Shown here one piece after another: positions 39,780 through 48,127 of a stretch of DNA of 48,190 bases; the stretch's first letter is position 1, and the number at the start of each line of letters is the position of its first letter. Location of the stretch: positions 1-48,190 of the forward strand of contig NZ_JAEMTA010000037.1 in NCBI RefSeq assembly GCF_016462545.1. Direction: 5' to 3'. The position numbers and the translations under genes are program-made. The notes beneath the pieces are model-generated. The model ran no database searches, was not told the origin of the DNA, and saw only the letters and a program-made list of their open reading frames with translations. This stretch comes from Mycolicibacterium sp. GTDB taxonomy: Bacteria > Actinomycetota > Actinomycetes > Mycobacteriales > Mycobacteriaceae.

Positions 39780-40303
39780 CGTTGACGACGGACGCGCGTG
39801 GCGACGCCGCCGGGCGCCCCAGGCCCGCAGCGCCGGCGGCCGCGCGGAGACGCCCGGCCGCAGACCAGCGGCCAGTGGAGTTCTGGCCAACGTCGGCGAT
39901 CCGCGCGGCGCTCGAAACCGACGACCTCACGGTGTGGCAGCGCATCGTCGTCGCGATCAAACGCGACCCCTACGGCAGGACCGCCCGGCAGGTCGAGGAG
40001 GTGCTCGAGACAGCACCGCCCTACGGCGTGTCGAAGGCATTGGACGAGGTGCTCAACCGCACCCGCGCCCACCTCGAGGCAAACGAATGCGCCGAGGTCG
40101 CGCGCCACGTCCACATGCTCATCCAGAGATCCGGTCTCGGGGTCGAGGAGTTCGCGTCGCGCATCGGCATCCCCGGCGACGAGTTCTCGGCCTACCTCCA
40201 GGGCACCACCAGCCCGGCGGCATCGCTGATGATCAGGATGCGGCGGCTGTCGGACCGCTTCGCCAAGATGCGCAACGGCGAGTGCCCACCGCCTTCGCGC
40301 TGA
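39776..40303 (+). CDS. Rv0201c-like protein with helix-turn-helix-like C-terminus
   Basis: A 175-residue cytoplasmic protein of unknown function. The first 35 residues are Ala/Arg/Pro-rich and look disordered. A conserved middle follows (VEFWPTSAIRAALETDDLTV and AIKRDPYGRTARQVEEVLE), and the C-terminal half (LIQRSGLGVEEFASRIGIPG, then FSAYLQGTTSPAASLMIRM) has the spacing of an XRE-type helix-turn-helix. It could bind DNA or be a partner of MmpL11. GTG 39776 overlaps the mmpL11 stop (GTGA), so it is translationally coupled to the transporter, as Rv0201c sits next to Rv0202c in M. tuberculosis. Confidence 0.75.
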   Translation: MTLTTDARGDAAGRPRPAAPAAARRRPAADQRPVEFWPTSAIRAALETDDLTVWQRIVVAIKRDPYGRTARQVEEVLETAPPYGVSKALDEVLNRTRAHLEANECAEVARHVHMLIQRSGLGVEEFASRIGIPGDEFSAYLQGTTSPAASLMIRMRRLSDRFAKMRNGECPPPSR

Positions 40304-40407
40304 TCCCGGGCACCGGGTCGTACCTCTCGTGACCGATGCCGGAAGCGCAAACATGCGTGCCCGCCCCGCGGGAAGATGGGCTACACCCACGAACGCCAGG
40401 AGCTGAC

Positions 40408-40791
40408 ATGGCCAACGCCGCCGATGAACGTCCCGTCAATCTGAAGGCGTTGGCCAAACTGTCCCCCGACGCCCCCGTGGTGATGATCAATCTGCTCAAG
40501 TTCCACGCCGACGGTGGCCGCGAGCACTATGCGCAGTACGCCCGTGAAGTCGCGCCTCACCTGCGGCGAGTGGGCGCCAGTGTGCGCTACGACGGAGCCA
40601 CCCCGGTCCACGTCATCGGCGATGGTGACCGCCCGTGGTGGGACGCCATCCTGGTGGTCGAATACCCGTCGCCGCAGGCGTTCACCGACATGGTGACCGA
40701 CCCGGAGTACCAGCGGATCCACACCCACCGCGCCGATGCGCTCGAGCGGGGCGATCTGATCGCCACCTCGCAGTGGTCGCTCGCCGAGTAG
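40408..40791 (+). CDS. DUF1330 family protein (dimeric ferredoxin-like fold)
   Basis: A 127-residue protein. VVMINLLKFHADGGREHYAQYAREVAP and the later AILVVEYPSPQAFTDMVTDPEYQ are typical of DUF1330, whose members form small alpha/beta-barrel dimers of unknown function. A good CAGGAGC ribosome site precedes ATG 40408. It is not in the M. tuberculosis version of this block as I recall it, so it is probably accessory. It ends immediately before the convergent omamB stop. No substrate can be proposed from the sequence. Confidence 0.75.
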   Translation: MANAADERPVNLKALAKLSPDAPVVMINLLKFHADGGREHYAQYAREVAPHLRRVGASVRYDGATPVHVIGDGDRPWWDAILVVEYPSPQAFTDMVTDPEYQRIHTHRADALERGDLIATSQWSLAE

Positions 40792-41481
40792 CTAGCGGGA
40801 GTTGATCGGCGACAGATCGTCGACCAGCCAGCGTCCGTCCTGTTTGAGCAGCGAAACCCGCAGCGGCAGAGGCACACTCGCCGGTTTCTGACCCGGTCCG
40901 TTCTGAGTGCCGCGCATGACGACCGCGACGACCGCGGCGTCCGGGCCGATGGCCTCGACCCCCGCCGACACCGTGCTGGCCTGAACCGTGAGGCCCTTGC
41001 TCGTCAAATCCTTTGACATGGCGTCGAATTCACCGCGGAAGCCGTCGGCCCCGCGCGTCGTCATCATGGCGGTCAACCGGTCGAGGTTGGCGTTCGGACT
41101 CTGGGGGGTGAACGTCGCAGACGCCTCCGCGGCGCTGCTGGCGATGCCGACGACCTCCGTCATGTCGCGATGCATCTGCGCCTCGGGTGCCGTCCACCTG
41201 ATGTAGCCGACCACGACCGCCGCGGCCAGCGCGACGGTGGCCAGCCCCACCACGGCCAGCCGCAGACCCGGCCCGTCGTCGTCGGTGCCGACCGTGACGC
41301 CGTCGCGCCGGAAGAGCACGGCGTTGACCGCCACCGCCTGCACGATCAGCAGGCACAGCACCGAGCACACCGACACCCACCACAGCGGCCACGCCAACGC
41401 AACGCCGACGTAGACGAGCGCCAGAATCGCACCGAGTGGGGCCAGCACGTCGAACGCCAGCACCCTGAAGCGGTTCCTCAT
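40792..41481 (-). CDS. omamB: Orphan Mce-associated membrane protein, Rv0200-like
   Basis: A 229-residue membrane protein: two adjacent N-terminal helices (about residues 10-55), a third near 75-100, then an extracytoplasmic domain of about 130 residues with the NTF2-like look of Mce-associated proteins (DLTSKGLTVQASTVSAGVEA, then AVVAVVMRGTQNG and LLKQDGRWLVDDL). Mce-associated proteins stabilise Mce lipid importers. Pairing with an Rv0199-like gene next to zmp1 identifies it with M. tuberculosis Rv0200, called OmamB. Its ATG overlaps the omamA stop by 4 nt. Confidence 0.8.
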   Translation of the reverse strand: MRNRFRVLAFDVLAPLGAILALVYVGVALAWPLWWVSVCSVLCLLIVQAVAVNAVLFRRDGVTVGTDDDGPGLRLAVVGLATVALAAAVVVGYIRWTAPEAQMHRDMTEVVGIASSAAEASATFTPQSPNANLDRLTAMMTTRGADGFRGEFDAMSKDLTSKGLTVQASTVSAGVEAIGPDAAVVAVVMRGTQNGPGQKPASVPLPLRVSLLKQDGRWLVDDLSPINSR

Positions 41482-42068
41482 CGAATGGTCTCCAGCCGCG
41501 ACACCAGGAGCTTGCCGTCGACGTCGGACACCGCGAGCCGCAGCGTCCAGTGCACGGTCAGCGGCTTGGCTCCCACGTTCTGGCTGACCGACGTGGCCAC
41601 CACGATGACGTTGTCGGTGCGCGACGACACGGTCGCCAGCTCGGGCTGCGGCACGGGCGGAAGACCGGCGTCACCGGGCGCGGCGTGGAACAGCGACTCG
41701 ATCGAGACGGACTCGACCTGCCCGACGGTCTGCGACTGCAGCTTCTGCACGACCTGGCTGAACGGCTCGACCGCGGTCTCGAAGTTCGCATTCAGTTGGC
41801 CAACGGTGCCGTCGTGCAGGGTCTGCATGCTCTGGGTGACCGTGCCGGAGTTCATGTTGATCAGGACGGCGGTCCAGTCGGCGGCGGCCTGCAACACGCG
41901 GGTCTGATAGGCACGATCGTCGACGTCGTGGCGATGGCCGTTCCACAGCAGTACCGCAAGGACCACCGCGGCCACCGAGATCACGCCGAGCACCGCGGAC
42001 CCGATGCCGAACCCGGACATGGCGCCGCTGCCCGCCTGCGTGCGCTCGTCATCGAGCTCGTCTGGCAT
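41478..42068 (-). CDS. omamA: Orphan Mce-associated membrane protein, Rv0199-like
   Basis: A 196-residue protein with one membrane helix (about residues 22-43, GIGSAVLGVISVAAVVLAVL) and an extracytoplasmic Mce-associated domain ending GKLLVSRLETIR. In M. tuberculosis OmamA (Rv0199) stabilises the Mce1 fatty-acid importer and supports cholesterol uptake by Mce4 (from the literature, recalled). Position next to zmp1 and omamB matches. ATG 42068 gives an N-terminus of the expected length; further upstream the frame has no support. It is divergent from zmp1 with a 40-bp gap. Confidence 0.8.
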   Translation of the reverse strand: MPDELDDERTQAGSGAMSGFGIGSAVLGVISVAAVVLAVLLWNGHRHDVDDRAYQTRVLQAAADWTAVLINMNSGTVTQSMQTLHDGTVGQLNANFETAVEPFSQVVQKLQSQTVGQVESVSIESLFHAAPGDAGLPPVPQPELATVSSRTDNVIVVATSVSQNVGAKPLTVHWTLRLAVSDVDGKLLVSRLETIR

Positions 42069-42108
42069 GGCCGTGAGGGTACCCGGCGGTAACTGGCAGG
42101 ATGGTGGG

Positions 42109-44100
42109 GTGACGTTAGAAGCCACCCACTCGGGTATCGACCTGTCCTACGTCGACGACGACGCCCGCCCGCAGGACGACCTGTTCGGTCACGTCAACGG
42201 GCGCTGGCTCGCCGACTACGACATTCCGGCCGATCGGGCCACCGACGGCGCCTTCCGGCTGCTCGCCGACCGCGCCGAGGAGCAGGTACGGGACCTGATC
42301 ATCGAGGCCGCATCCGCGCACGCGGCACCGGACACCGACGAGCAGCGGGTCGGCGATCTGTACGGCAGCTTCATGGACTCCGACGCCGTGGCGAAGATCG
42401 GCGTGCAGCCATTGCTCGACGAGCTGGCGACGATCGACGGCGCCGCGGATTCGACCGCGCTCGCGGCCGTCCTCGGAGGGTTGCAGCGCACCGGGGTCGG
42501 CGGGGGTACCGGCCTGTACGTCGACACCGACTCCAAGGACTCGACGCGCTACCTGCTGCACCTGTCGCAGTCCGGCATCGGACTGCCCGACGAGTCGTAC
42601 TACCGCGACGCCCAGCACGCCGACATCCTCGCCGCCTATCCGGGACACATCGCGCGGATGCTGGGGCTGGCACTCGGCGAGGAACCGCAGCCCAACGAGT
42701 GGCAGGCGACGGCCGAGCGGATCGTCGCGTTGGAGACCAAGATCGCCGCCGCCCACTGGGACGTCGTCAAGCGCCGCGACGCGGACCTGACCTACAACCT
42801 GCGCGCGCGGGGCGACCTGGTCGCCGAGGCCCCCGGATTCGACTGGGCAACCTGGCTGACCGCGATCGGTACCACCCCCGAGGCCGCGGCCGAAGTCGTG
42901 GTCCGCCAACCCGACGCGCTGGTGGCCTTCGCCGCGCTGTGGGCGGGTGAAGATCTCGAGGACTGGAAGTGGTGGCTGCGCTGGCGTGTGATCAGCTCGC
43001 GGGCGGCGATGCTGACCGACGAGTTGGTGGCCGAGAACTTCGACTTCTACGGTCGCACCCTCAGCGGCACGCAGGAGATCCGCGACAGATGGAAGCGAGG
43101 GGTGGCCCTCGTCGAGAACCTGATGGGCGACGTGGTCGGCAAGCTGTACGTCGAACGCCACTTCCCGCCGGACGCCAAGGCCCGGATGGACGAGTTGGTC
43201 GCCAACCTCCGCGAGGCCTACCGCGTCAGCATCAGCGACTTGGCGTGGATGACTCCCGAGACTCGGGAGCGGGCGCTGGCCAAGCTGGACAAGTTCACGC
43301 CGAAGATCGGCTACCCCGTGCGGTGGCGCGACTACCCCGGCCTGGTGATCGACCGGGCCGACCTGTACGGAAACTACAAGCGCGGCAACGCCGTTGGGTA
43401 TGACCACGAGCTGGCGAAGTTGGGCGGGCCGGTCGACCGCGACGAGTGGTTCATGACACCGCAGACGGTCAATGCGTACTACAACCCCGGGATGAACGAA
43501 ATCGTCTTCCCCGCAGCGATTCTGCAGCCGCCTTTCTTCGACGCCGAGGCCGACGACGCCGCCAACTATGGCGGGATCGGAGCGGTCATCGGCCACGAGA
43601 TCGGGCACGGCTTCGACGACCAGGGCGCCAAGTACGACGGCGACGGCAACCTCGTCGACTGGTGGACCGACAGCGACCGTGCCGAATTCGGTTCCCGGAC
43701 AGCGGCATTGATCGCGCAGTACGACGGCTTCGTGCCGCGGCAGCTCACCGAGGGGCAGCACGTGAACGGGGCGTTCACGGTTGGCGAGAACATCGGCGAC
43801 CTCGGCGGGCTCTCCATCGCGTTGCTGGCCTACGAGCTGTCTCTCGGCGGCAAGCCGGCTCCGGTGATCGACGGGCTGACGGGCGTGCAGCGGGTGTTCT
43901 TCGGTTGGGCCCAAGTGTGGCGCACCAAGTCCCGAGACGCCGAGGCCATCCGTCGGCTCGCGATCGATCCGCACTCACCGCCGGAATTCCGGTGCAACGG
44001 CATCGTCCGCAACCTCGACGCCTTCTACGAGGCCTTCGAGGTGGACGAGGCCGACGAGCTCTACCTGGAGCCATCGCAGCGCGTCAGCATCTGGAACTAG
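42109..44100 (+). CDS. zmp1: Zinc metalloprotease Zmp1 (M13/neprilysin family)
   Basis: A 663-residue M13 endopeptidase, the same length as M. tuberculosis Zmp1 (Rv0198c). The zinc site HEIGH has His496, Glu497 and His500, with the third ligand Glu560 in ENIGDLGG, and NAYYNPGMNEIVFPAAIL is the substrate-binding stretch. The N-terminus ARPQDDLFGHVNGRWLADYD is very close to the M. tuberculosis protein. In pathogens Zmp1 interferes with phagosome maturation and inflammasome signalling; in a saprophyte it probably handles peptides. GTG 42109 has no clear ribosome site; CAGGAT lies 6 nt before it, possibly a leaderless -10. No signal peptide is evident. Confidence 0.95.
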   Translation: MTLEATHSGIDLSYVDDDARPQDDLFGHVNGRWLADYDIPADRATDGAFRLLADRAEEQVRDLIIEAASAHAAPDTDEQRVGDLYGSFMDSDAVAKIGVQPLLDELATIDGAADSTALAAVLGGLQRTGVGGGTGLYVDTDSKDSTRYLLHLSQSGIGLPDESYYRDAQHADILAAYPGHIARMLGLALGEEPQPNEWQATAERIVALETKIAAAHWDVVKRRDADLTYNLRARGDLVAEAPGFDWATWLTAIGTTPEAAAEVVVRQPDALVAFAALWAGEDLEDWKWWLRWRVISSRAAMLTDELVAENFDFYGRTLSGTQEIRDRWKRGVALVENLMGDVVGKLYVERHFPPDAKARMDELVANLREAYRVSISDLAWMTPETRERALAKLDKFTPKIGYPVRWRDYPGLVIDRADLYGNYKRGNAVGYDHELAKLGGPVDRDEWFMTPQTVNAYYNPGMNEIVFPAAILQPPFFDAEADDAANYGGIGAVIGHEIGHGFDDQGAKYDGDGNLVDWWTDSDRAEFGSRTAALIAQYDGFVPRQLTEGQHVNGAFTVGENIGDLGGLSIALLAYELSLGGKPAPVIDGLTGVQRVFFGWAQVWRTKSRDAEAIRRLAIDPHSPPEFRCNGIVRNLDAFYEAFEVDEADELYLEPSQRVSIWN

Positions 44101-44111
44101 GGTTCAACGCA

Positions 44112-44142
44112 AGAAGGGCCGCCCCACCGGGGCGGCCCTTCT
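44112..44142. terminator. Strong bidirectional hairpin between zmp1 and the L,D-transpeptidase gene
   Basis: A perfect 14-bp stem (44112-44125 with 44129-44142) closes a 3-nt ACC loop, 11 nt after the zmp1 stop and 17 nt from the convergent transpeptidase stop. The stem bottom is AGAA/TTCT and no long T-run follows, as is common for mycobacterial terminators. It should stop transcription from both sides. Confidence 0.8.
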
Positions 44143-44158
44143 CGTTCGTACGGGGGTC

Positions 44159-45199
44159 TTACATCTGCCAGTCCTGCGCGCCATCGTTCTGGCTGTAGGT
44201 GCCGACGGAGTTCTTCACGACGATCGGGTCGCCGCTGCCGAAGTTGTCGAAGAACCACTGCGCGTTGGCCGCGCTGAGGTTGATGCAGCCGTGGCTGACA
44301 TTCCGCTTGCCCTGATCGGCCACCGACCACGGCGCGCTGTGCACGAAATTGCCGCTGTTGTCGATGCGGACCGCGTTCTGGACGGTGAGCTTGTAGCCCT
44401 GCGCCGAGGTGTTGTCCACGCCGTAGGTCGCGGAGTCCATCACGATGCTGGGGAACTTCTCGAGCACGTAGTAGGTGCCGTTGGGAGTGTCGTGTCCCGT
44501 CTTGCCCATCGACACCGGGAATGTCTTCTCCACGGTCCCGTTGCGCACCACGGTCATCTGGTGGGTGGTGTTGTCGACGGTCGCCACCAACGACTCACCG
44601 GTGCGGAAGCTGGACTTGGCGCCACCCGCGTCGATGTTGACGACGGTGTTCGCCGGCCAGAAGTTGATCGGACGCCAGCGCAACTGGGTGTCACTGAGCC
44701 AGTAGAACTTGCCAGGCACCGCAGGCACGGACGAGACGTGCACTGCGGCCTGCGCCATCTGACGGTCCGCGATGGGTCGCGCGAAGTTGATGGCAATCGG
44801 CTTGGCGACGCCCACCATCGAGCCGTTGCTCGGGTTGAAGCTCGGCGGAGCGAAGACCGGCGGCCCGGTGTAGGGCGTGGGGTCTTGCCCGGCGGGGGTG
44901 CCCGCGGGGATCACCGTGGGTGCCGCCGCGGGTGCGGCGAGGGGATCGGCCGGCGCCGGGGCCATCGGATCGGCGGGCAGCGGGAACCCGAACGGCAACG
45001 GCGCGGGCGGCGGCACGTCCCCGATCGGGGGCGGTGCCGGCTGCTCGATCGGTTGGGAATCGATGGCCGCGGGGTCGGGGTTGACCTCTGGATCGGCCCA
45101 GGCAGACGGGCTGCCGATGACCATTCCACCCACGAGACCCGCTGCGAAGATCGCAGTGGCACATCGGGCGACAGTTCGCTTGAACGTTATCTGGGGCAC
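44159..45199 (-). CDS. L,D-transpeptidase (YkuD family), Rv0192/Ldt4-like
   Basis: A 346-residue exported enzyme that forms 3-3 crosslinks in peptidoglycan. A signal peptide ends near SAWAD, and a Pro/Ala-rich linker of about 90 residues precedes an Ig-like domain and the catalytic YkuD domain. The active-site motif is NVSHGCINLS with nucleophile Cys305, and TPNGTYYVLEKFPS is also typical. GTG 45199 has GGAGG 6 nt upstream; the frame is open further but without signal-peptide logic. Position two genes from ilvD and next to ricR matches M. tuberculosis Rv0192 (LdtMt4). Bound targets are donor stems with meso-DAP; carbapenems inhibit such enzymes. Confidence 0.85.
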   Translation of the reverse strand: MPQITFKRTVARCATAIFAAGLVGGMVIGSPSAWADPEVNPDPAAIDSQPIEQPAPPPIGDVPPPAPLPFGFPLPADPMAPAPADPLAAPAAAPTVIPAGTPAGQDPTPYTGPPVFAPPSFNPSNGSMVGVAKPIAINFARPIADRQMAQAAVHVSSVPAVPGKFYWLSDTQLRWRPINFWPANTVVNIDAGGAKSSFRTGESLVATVDNTTHQMTVVRNGTVEKTFPVSMGKTGHDTPNGTYYVLEKFPSIVMDSATYGVDNTSAQGYKLTVQNAVRIDNSGNFVHSAPWSVADQGKRNVSHGCINLSAANAQWFFDNFGSGDPIVVKNSVGTYSQNDGAQDWQM

Positions 45200-45364
45200 G
45201 CCCCACCTCCAATACACAAGTCTTTCCAGTGTCGCACAGCGCGGTGACCGGTTACCTGCGACGACGACTGCCGACCCCCGATCACCGCTCCACCCCAACG
45301 GCACTGACCTGCCCGTTTGATCGTCCCCGGCCGCTGCTTCGTTACCTTCGCCGCATCTTGGGGA

Positions 45365-45700
45365 TCAGGACTTCACCAGACGGGCGATTGCCGCCGATGC
45401 TTCGGCGAGCTTCTTGTCCGCCTCGGCGCCGCCCTCGGCGACCGCATGGGTCACGCAGTGGCCGAGATGCTCGTCGAGAAGTCCCAGCGCCACGGACTGC
45501 AGTGCGCTGTTGACGGCGCTGATCTGCGTCAGGATGTCGATGCAGTACTTGTCGTCGTCGATCATCTTCGCGATGCCGCGAACCTGACCCTCGATGCGCC
45601 TCAGACGCTTGGCGTAGTTCTCCTTGTGGGGCGAATACCCGTGTGGCGCAGCGTCATCGTCGACCTCGGCTGCGTCGTGCACGTCGGACGTCTCGGACAT
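45365..45700 (-). CDS. ricR: Copper-sensing repressor RicR (CsoR family)
   Basis: A 111-residue CsoR/RcnR-family helical repressor. The Cu(I) ligands occur as Cys, then His 25 residues later and Cys 29 residues later (KYCIDIL ... EHLGHCV), exactly the Cys36-His61-Cys65 spacing of CsoR. RLRRIEGQVRGIAKMI is the family N-terminal helix. Position beside ilvD matches Rv0190, RicR, which represses copper-protection genes and itself until Cu(I) binds. ATG 45700 has GGAGG 7 nt upstream; in-frame ATG 45706 overlaps the DUF305 stop and is possible. It is co-transcribed with the DUF305 lipoprotein gene under a RicR-type operator. Confidence 0.9.
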   Translation of the reverse strand: MSETSDVHDAAEVDDDAAPHGYSPHKENYAKRLRRIEGQVRGIAKMIDDDKYCIDILTQISAVNSALQSVALGLLDEHLGHCVTHAVAEGGAEADKKLAEASAAIARLVKS

Positions 45701-45702
45701 CG

Positions 45703-46305
45703 TCATCCTCCCAGCATCTGCTTCATCTGGCCGATCTCCGCCTGCTGCGCGGTCACGATCTGCGTGGCCAACGTCTTGGCGTCGGCATTGGCGCCGTCGG
45801 CGATCTCGGTTCGGGCCATCGCGATCGCGCCTTCGTGGTGGCCGATCATCGACTGCAGCCAGAGTTGGTCGAAGTCGGCACCGTTGAGCGAGGCCAGCTT
45901 CGCCATCGTGGAGTCATCGACCATGCCCTGCATCTCCATGCCTTCGTGGCCCTGGTGGCCGCTGGAGTGGGCATCGCCGCCCCACTGCGCAAGCAACGCC
46001 TTCATGGTCTGGATCTCGGGTCCCTGCGCGGCAGAGATGTCCGCGGCCAGCGTGGTGACCGAGGGGTTGGTGGAACGTTGGGCCACCAGCGCCGACATCT
46101 GAACCGCCTGCTCGTGGTGCGGGATCATGCCGGTGACGAACGTCAGGTCGGCGGCGTTGTTCGGGGCGGGACTCGCCGACGCCACCGCGGCGCTCGACTC
46201 GCTGTCGTGCGCGTGATCGGTGTGGCCGTCGGAGGCCGGGCTGGTGCACGAGGACAGGAACAGAGCTGCGACGATCGTGGCCGCCGCGGTGATGAACGGC
46301 TTCAT
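45703..46305 (-). CDS. DUF305 lipoprotein, probable periplasmic copper binder
   Basis: A 200-residue exported lipoprotein: a hydrophobic start and lipobox LSSC with Cys20, a His/Asp-rich linker (GHTDHAHD), then a four-helix DUF305 domain made of two ferritin-like halves. Each half has the paired-His motif: GMIPHHEQAVQMS and SMIGHHEGAIAMA. A Met/His-rich stretch (SSGHQGHEGMEMQGM) lies between. Some DUF305 proteins, such as CopM of cyanobacteria, bind copper. Its stop overlaps ATG 45706 at the front of ricR, and the promoter holds a RicR-type palindrome, so copper-induced expression is likely. Function as copper scavenger is inferred. Confidence 0.8.
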   Translation of the reverse strand: MKPFITAAATIVAALFLSSCTSPASDGHTDHAHDSESSAAVASASPAPNNAADLTFVTGMIPHHEQAVQMSALVAQRSTNPSVTTLAADISAAQGPEIQTMKALLAQWGGDAHSSGHQGHEGMEMQGMVDDSTMAKLASLNGADFDQLWLQSMIGHHEGAIAMARTEIADGANADAKTLATQIVTAQQAEIGQMKQMLGG

Positions 46306-46312
46306 GCGAACC

Positions 46313-46318
46313 ACCGTA
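46313..46318 (-). promoter_or_regulatory. Predicted leaderless -10 box of the DUF305-ricR operon
   Basis: TACGGT on the - strand ends 7 nt before ATG 46305. No ribosome site lies between. The RicR-type palindrome begins 3 bp upstream of it, so a repressor there would cover the spacer and -35 region. Confidence 0.5.
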
Positions 46319-46320
46319 CC

Positions 46321-46341
46321 GGATACCCCACCGGGGTATCC
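46321..46341. promoter_or_regulatory. RicR-type operator
   Basis: GGATACCCC-ACC-GGGGTATCC has two perfect 9-bp arms. It contains TACCC-N5-GGGTA, which matches the GC-rich palindrome I recall for RicR sites in M. tuberculosis. It lies between the DUF305-ricR operon and ilvD, nearer the former, and should mediate copper-dependent autoregulation. It could also affect ilvD, whose start is 44 bp away. Confidence 0.8.
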
Positions 46342-46384
46342 GAAATGGTTTGGTCGACGAACCACCCGGAGGCATACTTGACCG

Positions 46385-48127
46385 ATGCCCTCAGATCAGC
46401 CCGCCTCCCCCGATGCTCTTCACGCAAGCGGCTCATCGGGCCCCGACATCAAGCCTCGTAGCCGCGACGTCACCGACGGCCTCGAGAAGACCGCCGCCCG
46501 CGGGATGCTGCGGGCCGTGGGCATGGGCGACGACGACTGGGTCAAGTCGCAGATCGGCGTCGCGTCGTCGTGGAACGAGATCACGCCGTGCAACCTGTCG
46601 CTGGACCGGCTGGCCAAGGCCGTCAAGGAGGGTGTGCACGCCGCCGGCGGCTTCCCGATGGAGTTCGGCACCATCTCGGTCTCGGACGGCATCTCCATGG
46701 GTCACGAGGGCATGCACTTCTCGCTGGTGTCCCGTGAGGTGATCGCCGACAGCGTCGAGACCGTGATGATGGCCGAGCGCCTCGACGGGTCCGTGCTGCT
46801 GGCCGGCTGCGACAAGTCGCTGCCCGGGATGCTCATGGCCGCCGCGCGACTCGACCTGGCGAGCGTGTTCCTCTACGCCGGGTCGATCATGCCCGGCAAG
46901 GCCAAGCTGACCGACGGTTCCGAGAAGGACGTCACGATCATCGACGCGTTCGAGGCCGTCGGCGCCTGCTCGCGCGGGCTGATGTCGCGCGAGGACGTGG
47001 ACATCATCGAGCGCGCGATCTGTCCCGGCGAGGGCGCGTGCGGCGGTATGTACACCGCGAACACCATGGCCAGCGCCGCCGAGGCCATCGGCATGTCACT
47101 GCCGGGCAGCGCGGCACCGCCTGCCAGCGACCGCCGCCGCGACGGCTTCGCCAAGCAGAGCGGAGCGGCCGTCGTCGAACTCCTCAAGCGCGGCATCACG
47201 GCCCGCGACATCATGACCAAGGAGGCGTTCGAGAACGCCATCGCCGTCGTGATGGCCTTCGGCGGATCGACGAATGCGGTGCTCCACCTGTTGGCGATCG
47301 CGCACGAGGCCGACGTGAAGCTGACCCTCGACGACTTCATCCGCGTCGGTGCCAAGGTTCCGCACCTCGCCGACGTGAAGCCGTTTGGCAAGCACGTGAT
47401 GTACGACGTCGACAAGATCGGCGGCGTTCCGGTCATCATGAAGGCCCTGCTGGACGCCGGACTGCTGCACGGTGACTGCCTGACCGTCACCGGAAAGACC
47501 ATGGCGGAGAACCTCGCCCACATCGCGCCACCCGACCCCGACGGCAAGGTGCTGCGGGCACTCGCCAACCCGATCCACCCGACCGGCGGCATCACGATCC
47601 TGCACGGCTCGTTGGCGCCCGAGGGCGCCGTGGTCAAGTCGGCAGGCTTCGACTCCGACGTGTTCGAAGGCACTGCAAGGGTTTTCGACGGTGAGCGCGC
47701 GGCGATGGATGCGCTGGAGGACGGCACCATCACCGGCGGCGACGTCGTGGTGATCCGCTACGAGGGCCCCAAGGGCGGCCCTGGCATGCGGGAGATGCTG
47801 GCCATCACCGGCGCCATCAAGGGTGCAGGCCTCGGCAAGGACGTGCTGCTGCTGACCGACGGCCGCTTCTCCGGCGGGACGACAGGCCTCTGCGTCGGGC
47901 ACGTCGCGCCGGAAGCCGTCGACGCCGGCCCCATCGCCTTCGTGCAGAACGGCGACAAGATCCGCCTCGACGTCGGCAAGGGCACGCTCGACGTTCTCGT
48001 CGACGCGGGTGAATTCGACTCCCGCAAGGCCGGTTTCAACCCGCCGGCGCCGAAGTACCCCACCGGGGTGCTGGCCAAGTACCGCAAGCTGGTCGGCTCG
48101 GCAGCCCAGGGTGCGGTCTGCGGTTAG
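46385..48127 (+). CDS. ilvD: Dihydroxy-acid dehydratase
   Basis: A 580-residue iron-sulfur enzyme that dehydrates 2,3-dihydroxy-isovalerate and -methylvalerate in valine, leucine and isoleucine synthesis. The cluster cysteines are Cys69 (PCNLSLDRL), Cys142 (LAGCDKSLPGM) and Cys219 (CPGEGACGGMYTANTM). With the lysine-containing DGRFSGGTTGLCVGHVAPEA near the end it matches the IlvD/Edd family, here the long actinobacterial form. ATG 46385 follows GGAGG at 12 nt; CATACT at 6 nt could instead be a leaderless -10. In M. tuberculosis ilvD (Rv0189c) is likewise beside ricR, and copper damages this cluster in bacteria. Confidence 0.95.
   Translation: MPSDQPASPDALHASGSSGPDIKPRSRDVTDGLEKTAARGMLRAVGMGDDDWVKSQIGVASSWNEITPCNLSLDRLAKAVKEGVHAAGGFPMEFGTISVSDGISMGHEGMHFSLVSREVIADSVETVMMAERLDGSVLLAGCDKSLPGMLMAAARLDLASVFLYAGSIMPGKAKLTDGSEKDVTIIDAFEAVGACSRGLMSREDVDIIERAICPGEGACGGMYTANTMASAAEAIGMSLPGSAAPPASDRRRDGFAKQSGAAVVELLKRGITARDIMTKEAFENAIAVVMAFGGSTNAVLHLLAIAHEADVKLTLDDFIRVGAKVPHLADVKPFGKHVMYDVDKIGGVPVIMKALLDAGLLHGDCLTVTGKTMAENLAHIAPPDPDGKVLRALANPIHPTGGITILHGSLAPEGAVVKSAGFDSDVFEGTARVFDGERAAMDALEDGTITGGDVVVIRYEGPKGGPGMREMLAITGAIKGAGLGKDVLLLTDGRFSGGTTGLCVGHVAPEAVDAGPIAFVQNGDKIRLDVGKGTLDVLVDAGEFDSRKAGFNPPAPKYPTGVLAKYRKLVGSAAQGAVCG

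Noticed and set aside
42115..43974. 619-residue open frame on the - strand inside zmp1
   Set aside because: It is the antisense mirror of a conserved M13 peptidase with an intact zinc site. The translation is rich in Arg, Gly and Val with no motif, as expected of GC-rich antisense frames.
46373..46378. CATACT as a leaderless -10 for ilvD
   Set aside because: Spacing is right (6 nt), but a GGAGG ribosome site lies 12 nt before the ATG, so a leadered mRNA is equally likely and no call was made.
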